DNA of 64,000 nucleotides from positions 16,784,478 through 16,848,477 of the forward strand of contig CM043961.1 in the NCBI GenBank assembly GCA_014529385.2, in the 5' to 3' direction. The stretch is from Adiantum capillus-veneris (Eukaryota > Streptophyta > Polypodiopsida > Polypodiales > Pteridaceae). The translations under genes were made by a program, and so were the position numbers. The first letter of the stretch is position 1, and every line of letters starts with the position of its first letter. The notes beneath the pieces are model-generated. The model was not told the DNA's origin and did no database searches. It was given only the letters and a program-made list of their open reading frames with translations. Positions 55,928-64,000 of this stretch are shown here, in pieces.

Positions 55928-56460
55928 GCAAAGGAGATTGATGAGCATAAGGTCTTTTATCTCTTCTCTTACCTCAAGTCAGTTGGAAAAACAAAGGTGA
56001 TCATGATGCTTAAATAAGGCAATGAGTTTGAGAGCAAGTCTGAAGAGGAAGCACTAAAATATATCTATTTATGTATCTCACTCGTGGGCTTGTACCCATA
56101 ATACCAACGCATCTAAACTATCTCGACAGTGCAAAGACAAAGAATTTGCAACCTTCAATGGATCCATCATTCACCATTGAGCTTGATAGTACGAGGGATG
56201 CCTCTCTTCAAGTGAAGCAATATGTGGGATGGTGTCTAAGAACAAAATTTTACACTCGAGAGAGATGCTATGTCATGTATAGAAGGTTTAACGAATAAAG
56301 ACCTAAAAGGGATATTTGTTTGAAGAAAATCTCACCTCTTGAGGAGTGCATAAGACAAGCCATAGACCTATAAGATAACAATGAGGTTTATGGAGCTAAT
56401 GGAGAGATAACAAACTTTGCTGATGTTGGGTAGCACCACCAGCATGGTCCATTAAACCTC
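55928..56460 (+). pseudogene. Gypsy gag relic interrupted by the transposon
   Basis: Joined with the bases before 46,157 it reads PNAKEIDEHKVFYLFSYLKS. Further fragments (REALKYIYL-like, RERCYVMYRRFNE, SPLEECIRQAID) fit a retrotransposon gag domain, broken by many stops. It shows that the 9.75-kb element landed in older retroelement DNA. Confidence 0.5.
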
Positions 56461-57740
56461 CATTGAATAAAAAGGTAATTTTAGAGTTGATAATGAGGAA
56501 AATGAACCATATTTTAGAGAACCTCCCCATAGACTCAACAAATTAGGAATTTTGATCTACGATAGAGATCACCGTACACCTCAATGTTCACAACTTCCTC
56601 AACCTACCACTTTTGTGCCACCAAGATAGAAAATTGGCAAATCACATCACTAGTGAGTGCTATAACAAGAAGGTCTCTACTTTCAATAAAGGGAATACAT
56701 GGCCTAGGACCATTAGCACAACCACCACCTCCAAGATGCCCATCAAGTCCTAGTCAAACTATACTAGGAAAGGAGAGTCCTCAACTAGTCTTGGGACAAC
56801 AACGACCACTATCACAAGAAAACACAAGAAAACCAAGGTATGGTATGTTATAGTCCACCTCTGGAGAGTCTAGAGACATGCTCTAGTACCAATACATCTT
56901 CGTGTAATGAGGAAATTGGCATAGTTATGGTGGGTACACAAATGTTCCATTCATGGCTTAATCGTTATAAAAAAATAATTAAACTAAACACATAATTAAT
57001 AACCAATGCACCAAGAGTATATGGCTACAAAATTATCTTGATTCATTAAGTATAAATGCGTACAAAGTGCCTCTATATAGAAGAGACAACTAGGCATGCA
57101 TGTGGCTGTTCATACACCCTTCAAATGCTATGCTTTACACATTTCATCTTTACATATAAGAGGACTTTCACACAATGATTGTGTCTACAAATGATTCCTC
57201 ATAGCCTGACATAGGTAGAGGGTGTTCACACACACAAGGTGCAACAAAATCTCACACCCAACAAACTTCTCTTCGTGGATTTTGTTGGCCTTACACAATC
57301 CTCCCATTGAGACACACTAGGGGTATGGAACATAGTACATAACTCCTAGACACAAGGGTAGACACAAGCTTCCCTACACAAAAGAGGGTTGGTACACAAA
57401 GTGCTTTGATTTTGTTTAACAAATATCATTGTTGTCTTAGACAATGCCCACATGGTTTTCATATTCAAAATTTTCAATAGCAAGATTGATTTATATTTTC
57501 CTTTGTCTTTGAAATTCTCCTTGTGGTTAAGTTGTTATGGTTTGTTTTCATTGATCCTACAATACTTTGTAGCAGGATTTTTCTATCCACAAATGGGACA
57601 AGGCTTCACTTCATAGCAACCCTTTGAAAGATGATTTGTGCATATGTGCAATGAGTGGACTTGAAATTCCTTTTGGTTCTTCTATTTTAGTGATTGTTGG
57701 TGACAATAGATCCTCCATTGTCTTTGGCTAAGCTTCTTCT
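56461..57740. other. Gene-free DNA
   Basis: AT-rich sequence with frames too broken to assign. Pro-rich fragment PLAQPPPPRCPSSPSQ near 56,700. No repeat recognised. Confidence 0.4.
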
Positions 57741-57747
57741 CGCGCTC

Positions 57748-58240
57748 TTAAAGAGAGTTGATGATATCTTCTATTTTAGGCATGAGGTCTTTCTCTTTGA
57801 GCATTGTGCCAATTTGCCCAAAGTATGCATCAGGAATAGTCTTTAAAAGCACAACATGATCTTCATCTTCTATAGGGCGTTTGATATAGGTAAGTTGCTT
57901 GCGGATGATTTTGATCTTGTTGATGAGCAAAGACACATCCTCCCCGAGGTCTATGACCAATCCATAGATCTGTATTTCCAATGCAAGTTGGAAGGTTTGG
58001 CAAAGGCACATCCTCCCCAAGCTATATAACCAATCTATAGATTTGTATTTCCAACGCAATCATGGAAGGCTTGGAAATACCTCCCAAAAATGTCTCTCTA
58101 AAAAGGTGATCCATGCCTCATGTACGTTGGACCCATTGTTAAGATAATGCAAAAACTTGCCATCTAGAGAAGTGAGTAAAATGCCTAGAGCTTTCTTGGA
58201 TTTGGGTACAAATTATGCTTGGCTTTGCCTTGTCTCCACT
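57748..58240 (-). pseudogene. Ty1/copia-type gag fragment
   Basis: The - strand frame carries KIKIIRKQLTYIKRPIEDED, then LLKTIPDAYFGQIGTMLKEK, the UBN2-type gag domain of copia elements. A 73-bp tandem duplication (cacatcctcccc at 57,934 and 58,007) lies within it. No other copia part was seen nearby. Confidence 0.55.
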
Positions 58241-58279
58241 CGTTCTCTATCATCTAGTGGCTTAACAATAGACCACAAC

Positions 58280-58282
<3 letters not shown>

Positions 58283-58335
<53 letters not shown>
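58283..58335. repeat. (CT)n(CA)n compound microsatellite
   Basis: About 42 bp of CT followed by about 10 bp of CA. Confidence 0.95.
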
Positions 58336-60208
58336 TTAACTTAAACTAGAAGAAACTCATTTTTGGGTGACAAACAGCTTGGTAGTCCCTCTCTGCAACC
58401 ACCCAATCTAGCAGCTACCATATTGTGGCCATTGTAGGACTACGAGTTTTCAAGAAGCTAAATTTTCTTTGGCTAGAAATTATTTGACACACCCTCTAGT
58501 CAAGAAATCTTAATAAATTCACATGTTTGAAAGACCCTCACCTAGATATATATGTGTTTTAATGGACTTTGTCCATGGCACAGTTGTGTTGCTCTCAAGG
58601 CACACTCAATCATCATGGTATGATTTTCAATGAATCGTGCTGCTATGGTCCTCATTTGAGTGCAATTAGCTCCAGGACTTTGTGTTGTTGAGACAATTCA
58701 ATGAGTTCCCTATAAAAGAAGAAATACTATTATAGCTTGAAATAATCAATGACAAGTAGCATTTTAAAAGACTCTAAGATGTTTATAAGACAACCACACT
58801 AATAGCACTCCACAAGTGAAGAGTAGAATAGATAAGTATATGTGTACTTTCTTAGTGAGCTTGGGAGAAAGTGAATGCAACTTGGGCCAATGATGAATTG
58901 GAAGGTGATATGCACTATTCACCGGAATATAATATATCCCTACAATCTTTTTTTCGTTTCTTTTTATAAGAATCAGCCAAGATGCTTTTGTAAAAGTTTG
59001 GATGAAAGCTAAACTAAGTTGTTTTGGGGGGGGGGTGTTTGCATGGACATAGCACATGGATGTGATAGCGAGAGGGAAAGAGAGAGTTTTTTTCGAGGGC
59101 ACCAATGTTCGAGAAAAATGTCTCGACTTAATATCGTGCTATTTTCAATTTCAAAAATGTCGAGGAAGGTAAGGGGAAAAGGACAAAAACAATGTGAAAA
59201 CCCAAAAAATAAACCTTATTTTATAAAGAAAAAATTATCAAAATACAACTCTAATTTGTGGAAATTTCCAAAATACCCCCATTAATCTCATGAATTCCCA
59301 AAATGCCCTTCAAATTTTCCAAAATACCCCTGGTTGGTTGTGAGATTAAATATCTCCAAACATTAAAAAAATAGTGGCTTTTCAATAGAAACTGGTAAAA
59401 CTAGAATTTTGGTTGGTTATGTACGCTTTGGAGATGAATTGCTTCATTATTTTCCCTTTTGTGAAATTTCCTGTTCACAAATTCAAGGAAAAGAATTTTG
59501 TAATGCTTGGAAAAATGAATTTTTCCCGAATACACCTAGGTGCGATGCCGAATTTTTCGTGTGGGAGGGGAGGGTGGTGATGATGGGGAGAGAGAAAGAA
59601 AGATGAGGCCAAGGCGGTACTGACACATGGAGTGAGAGGAAAAGTGGACGCGGTGTAAAGAGACGGAGGAAGGCCATCCTTTTGACATGCAGCACACACA
59701 GAGACATGCACATTTGTAGGCGATAGATGTAGCAATGGAGTCTCTCCCTCCCTCTACATAAAAGTGCACACTTTCTATAATGACAAGCTCCTAAGAGTCT
59801 TCTGTGTTGATTGCTCACATTCAACTTATTAATTACATGTACAAATTTTCACAACCTTTTAAGAGGTAATTGCTTTTATTTTCCACGTTGGATCCATTAC
59901 TTACAATTTTGCACTTTACTACAATTTTGATATTGCTATGACTTCAACAGTAAACACTTTAACATAAAGAAAGAAAAGGATATCTGAGAAACAATAATTG
60001 GAGTTGAGTAGAATATGAGGAGGACCCCAAACCTTCAGTACATTCAAGCTTTTTTTTTTTTTTTTTTTTTTAAATAGCAAAACCCGCAATAGGTTTTTTC
60101 GGTACATCCAAGCTCTAGCGCTCGATTGAAGTTGCATTGAATAAAGAATAAGGTACCATAAGTCTTTTCATATCTCTAGAGTGGACTTCTCGTTTTAAGT
60201 AAACAAAC
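58336..60208. other. Gene-free DNA downstream of the CASP-like gene
   Basis: Includes G and T homopolymer runs (59,025-59,036 and 60,051-60,071). No gene was recognised. The 3' UTR of the CASP-like gene should lie in the last few hundred bases. Confidence 0.45.
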
Positions 60209-62601
60209 CTAGGTTTTTCTCTTATAAAAGGAAATACTTGAGAGGATTAAGTTGCCAAAAGTTAAGGCAAATGCAATAAAGAGCATTGCTGCCCCTCCAG
60301 AACCATTTCCACAAATCCTTGAATCTGAGCAACTGAGTGCCGTAAGATAAGATGCACCCGCACTTCCTGCCGTTAGGAAAAGGCATACAAAAACCTGAAA
60401 ACCAAAAAAATATGGTTAGCTTTCTACCATAACATAAAAGTGTATGCTCACAAAACCTTACTTTATCACGTGGAAAAACTTCCATGCTATGCTTCTTAAG
60501 GACCACTGAGAGAAGCAATCCCCTATTTAGTAATGGATATATTGCTATTGTTCAAAATAATATATTTATTAGTAGAAAGAAAACTTATTCTCACATTCTC
60601 AATAGTTAAATTCACATTTCCAACATTTTAACATTTTATCATTTTAATCATTTTTTCTATTATGTTCCTATTTATGCTCGACAGTATGGCTCGTGTACTG
60701 CAATTGAATTCCACCGCACATACAAACCTTTATCTTTAAAGATAAAAAGAAAAAAAAATCATCAAAAGAACATAGTGAAAGTAAACTTTTATCTTTAGAG
60801 ACAAAACGAATGAAAAATCATCACAAGAACATAATGACAGCTATGCCACCTCTACGACTCCCCCCGCCCCCCCTTTTTCACTTGCTTCTCTTTTTACTTT
60901 CCTTACAAAAGCAAGGCAAATTTCTTGATTCCCCTTAATGAGACACACTTTGGCACACCCATTGAAAGTAAACTCCTCAATTCTTCCCAATGGAAATACC
61001 TTTTGGGAAAACATCAAAAGAAATTCTCCTTTGGTATAGAATGGATAAATGCAATCACATTCTCGGAAAAAAAAAAGTATGCAATTTTGATGTGAGGAGT
61101 CTCACGAATTGAAGCTCATAATACTATTCATGCATGTGGGCAACTCGTCTTAAATCAAACAAAATAGCTCAATGCATTGCATTTTTGAATCATAAAGAGT
61201 AGGAGAAAAGGAGAATAATGGTCAAGAATCTCAAACCTGATCGCCAATGTAAAAGATAAGGTGACTAGCATCACCAAGGATCAACGTCTTATTAAAGAAT
61301 CCTATGCTTGCAACAACTGACCCAAATCCTGAGTACAAAATCCCAAGTGCTGCAATTGCTATTTCATACCTAACGAGAGAAATTAAAGATTGAGTTGGGG
61401 TTTCTTGAACTTAAGCAAAGAGAACCAAATGAAAACCATTTAAATTATAATGTACTTAAGACACAACCAAATAGAACCCCCGTTTAAATTTTAACGCATG
61501 CCACAATGTACCTATCAATTCCTGTAACAAGACATAATTCACATTTGGTAGGCTTTGCAAGGTTTCTTATATAGCTTGTAGGTGGGTAATCAATAGCTTT
61601 GATTGTATGGAATTTAGGCTTAAGTGAAAAATACAAACTAGTCCTATCAATATTCTTTGTGTACAAGTCCAAATTGAGAAATTTTTAGAGTTATAACACT
61701 AGAGACAAATTAGTTGTCTCAAGACCTGCACATAATGGTTCATGCTCGGGAGGTTCACTTTGTCTAAATCTACTATATCATGTGCGTTCAAGATGTCTTT
61801 CAAAAATCCCTTCTCTCTTAAAATCTATAATTTTTTTCTAGATTTGTAAAACTAATAACTTTGTTTGTAAGTTTAAAGGGAGTATAATACCTTTATGTTG
61901 CTCTCACGTGGTAGTCACATATTTTATCAGTGATTTTGTAGGGTTCAAGTACCCTACGAAGAATTTAAAGGAGAAAGCCGGGGTCTATGAATTTCTATGT
62001 AAAAGTTCTATGTGTGTGCTTCGAAGTTCCAATTCCAACACCTGATAAATCAGTGGGCAATGAGTCTACTCTAAGGTTTGAACATGTATGTAGAATAATG
62101 TTGTTTGTCTACTCTGAGGTTTGAACACGCATACTTGTACCTGGATGAATCCTCAATACACCCAAAACCACCTTCAAAGGAAAGTGCAAGTTACAAGGTC
62201 ATGATAGCCATCCATAAGACAATATACCCATTAGCTCCATCAGGCAAAGCATTGACTAAATACTACGACAACCCCACTAGAGCCGTCATTGCCGAATAGT
62301 GTGTGTAGAACTAGGCACTGATATATGCTCATTAACACACACACACAAGCACACACATGACAAGCGTATGATGTGATCACACATACTTACCATACTTAGT
62401 CGTCTCCAAGACAAACCAAAACATTATCTATGATTAACCTTGGATAATAGCTAAAGTGATGTGTGCAAGATATTTAAGCAATGGCTATATATCAAGTGTT
62501 TGAACTACAAATATTATACTTTATTTTTCCATCTGGTATGCCATGGCACACATGTGACGTACGGTTGACATAGGGAAAAACTATGTTCTGTGGAATAAAT
62601 G

Positions 62602-62654
<53 letters not shown>

Positions 62655-62762
62655 GGGTGTGGTTGAATGGTTATCCATTTCCCTATGGAGTATCGGGTCT
62701 TGAGTTCAAAACGCGGCAAAGAGATCTTTGAGGTCTCATGGGATTCTTCCTAAGACGTTAAA

Positions 62763-62817
<55 letters not shown>

Positions 62818-63483
62818 CATTAAAACTGCCAACCGGAAATTGAGAGATTAGATCAAAGCCTTCACTTACTTGGGGGAAGCAGTGGAAACAGAGAGAGCAT
62901 AATAGTAAGTGAGAATGTCATTAAGGTCATCCACTTTGGAGATGAAACCAGGGAGCACAGCAACTGCGACCACGACACACATCAATGTCAGCACGCGCAG
63001 GACAACCTCAGCCAGCAGCCATCCTTGGGACAGGCGGTCGACCCAGCACCCAACCGACCCACCCACATCAGCATCCTCACCCCCATTGAGCTCATCCTCC
63101 GGAGCCCTGCCCAATGGGGGCGTATTTGTCAATGCCTCCGGCGGCACCGCCTTTTGAGACATTGCAGAATATTCGCCTCTTCCAGAACGCGGTGATGGCG
63201 AAGCGCGTACCGGAGGCATGTAGAATGCCCCTGATACGGGCCGATCAGATTCAACATCCATCGACCCCAACCGCAGCGGCGGCTCGCCGAAATCGCTTGC
63301 CATGTAGGAGGCTGGTGATGCGATTCGCATGGGCGGGCTATCGAAGTCGCTTGCCCTGTAGGATGCTGGCGATGCGATTCGCATTGGCGGGCTGGCCGAC
63401 GATGGAGCCGGTGGAGCAGATGGAGCGTCCAGCTTTACAGAGTTCAAGTCCTGGGCATGGTACCCTCGGGAAGCTTCATCCAT
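60209..63483 (-). CDS. CASP-like membrane protein (CASPL4-type), complete, 3 exons
   Basis: Exons 63,483-62,870, 61,369-61,237 and 60,394-60,209 total 933 bp (310 residues). All introns are GT/AG with matching phase. The N-terminal cytosolic part (1-150) is Ser/Pro-rich with two copies of SPPMRIASPASY-ASDF. Four membrane segments follow: about 155-179 (with the conserved Arg163), 206-228, 242-268 (with the conserved Asp248 in YIGDQ) and 281-305. The extracellular loop has Cys pairs (LSCSDSRICGNG). Arg in TM1 and Asp in TM3 are the hallmark of the MARVEL-related CASP/CASPL family, whose founders organise the Casparian strip membrane domain. The long Pro-rich N-terminus fits subgroup 4. No damage was seen. 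A GA-rich leader lies upstream of the ATG on the coding strand. Confidence 0.92.
62605..62651. repeat. (TC)n in intron 1 of the CASP-like gene
   Basis: 47-bp run directly bordering the SINE-like sequence. Confidence 0.95.
62652..62765 (+). mobile_element. tRNA-derived SINE in intron 1
   Basis: Begins with a pol III A-box-like TGGTTGAATGG and has a B-box-like GGTCTTGAGTTCAAAAC, spaced as in a tRNA. It continues GAGATCTTTGAGGTCTCATG and ends at another (TC)n run. A relative lies at about 63,600-63,775. Confidence 0.6.
62766..62815. repeat. (CT)n in intron 1
   Basis: 50-bp run on the other side of the SINE. Confidence 0.95.
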
Positions 63484-63484
63484 T

Positions 63485-63535
63485 TTGCTCGACTATGTCT
63501 CTCTCTCTTCTCTCTCTCTCTCGTCTCATCTTTGT
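63485..63535 (-). promoter_or_regulatory. GA-rich 5' leader of the CASP-like gene
   Basis: On the coding strand the sequence directly upstream of the ATG is GA-rich (GAGAGAGAGAGAAGAG), a common feature of plant 5' leaders. No TATA box was located with confidence. Confidence 0.4.
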
Positions 63536-63599
63536 TTCGAGCTCCTGAGTCCTGACAAGCTGCATAGGCCGGCATTGTTTTCTAAGATTTCCTTTGTCT

Positions 63600-63652
63600 G
63601 TGTAAAATTTAGGGCACATTGTTCGCAATTAAGAGGACGTCGAGAGTTCGAT

Positions 63653-63691
<39 letters not shown>

Positions 63692-63780
63692 GTGTTAGAG
63701 TTCAAAACTCGTCGGGTAGACCTTTAAGGGCTCTTGGGAATTGTTTCTTCAGATTACAGTTTCCACACTGCTATCGTGTG
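63600..63780 (+). mobile_element. Second copy of the SINE family, split by (CT)n
   Basis: A B-box-like GAGAGTTCGATCC precedes a (CT)n run (63,657-63,688). After it GAGTTCAAAACTCG and AGACCTTTAAGGGCTCTTGG match the SINE in intron 1. Confidence 0.5.
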
Positions 63781-64000
63781 CTGCAGAGTGCATTTTTGTA
63801 CCGATCAAAAAAATTGGAAAACAAGGAATCTATCCTGATTCCAGAGTTGTATGTGTCATTATTAATAATTTTCACTGCAGATAAAAAGTTTCCATTTCTC
63901 AAACATTCAAAAAAAGCTGAGCTAGAAATTGTTGTCTCAATAACGCTCACTCTTTGAGAAGCGGGTATTTTTCTGATTGAGTCGGAAAAAAGGTTTGTTT
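63781..64000. other. Upstream sequence, nothing recognised
   Basis: AT-rich DNA upstream of the CASP-like gene. No gene or repeat could be identified before the window ends. Confidence 0.4.

Overview
This window is nuclear DNA of a land plant. It contains spliced eukaryotic genes, a four-membrane-segment CASP-like gene with plant-type introns, decayed PLS-type pentatricopeptide (PPR) genes, long Ty3/gypsy elements and many (CT)n microsatellites. The style of the PPR relics and of the SWIM-domain transposase suggests a fern or another non-seed plant, but that is an inference. Almost everything between the genes is mobile DNA, much of it decayed.

Layout. (1) 1-9.3 kb is a compact block of at least five intron-containing genes on both strands. 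They are a partial + gene, a multi-exon - gene, a small intact-looking 131-aa - gene, a + pseudogene joining a divergent histone H3 fold to a long acidic linker and a Ulp1/C48 cysteine-protease fold, and another - gene. Four tandem arrays of hairpins lie between and inside these genes. They share one stem core, while the outer stem differs from array to array but stays complementary. (2) 9.3-11.9 kb holds a Mutator-like MITE and unremarkable AT-rich DNA. (3) 11.9-22.5 kb is an old solo LTR (TSD TACAT) interrupted by a younger, nearly complete chromodomain-type Ty3/gypsy element at 12,644-21,444 (TSD TCAGG, - strand). (4) 22.5-43.6 kb is a PPR pseudogene region. It is split by a 6.1-kb element with terminal inverted repeats, by a gag/protease-only gypsy derivative with a tRNA-Asp-like primer site, and by a partial duplication of the locus. 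(5) 46,165-55,919 is a complete 9.75-kb DNA transposon with about 70-bp TIRs and an 8-bp TSD (ACCCTAAT), sitting in a gag relic. It carries a decayed transposase with zinc-binding motifs and a C-terminal SWIM finger, a small ORF, and a divergently transcribed 11-exon gene that joins a ParB-like N-terminal domain to an N6/N4-type DNA methyltransferase-like domain and a proline-rich tail. (6) 55.9-58.2 kb has gypsy and copia gag relics. (7) 60.2-63.5 kb is an intact three-exon CASP-like (CASPL4-type) gene on the - strand, with a tRNA-like SINE in intron 1 and another just upstream.

The two most promising novelties are the transposon carrying a ParB-methyltransferase gene, an architecture otherwise known from phages and bacteria, and the H3-acidic-C48 fusion gene surrounded by covarying hairpin arrays. 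In both, the in-frame stops sit where single C-to-T changes would make them, as expected from decay of methylated DNA. No rRNA, convincing tRNA gene or CRISPR array was seen.
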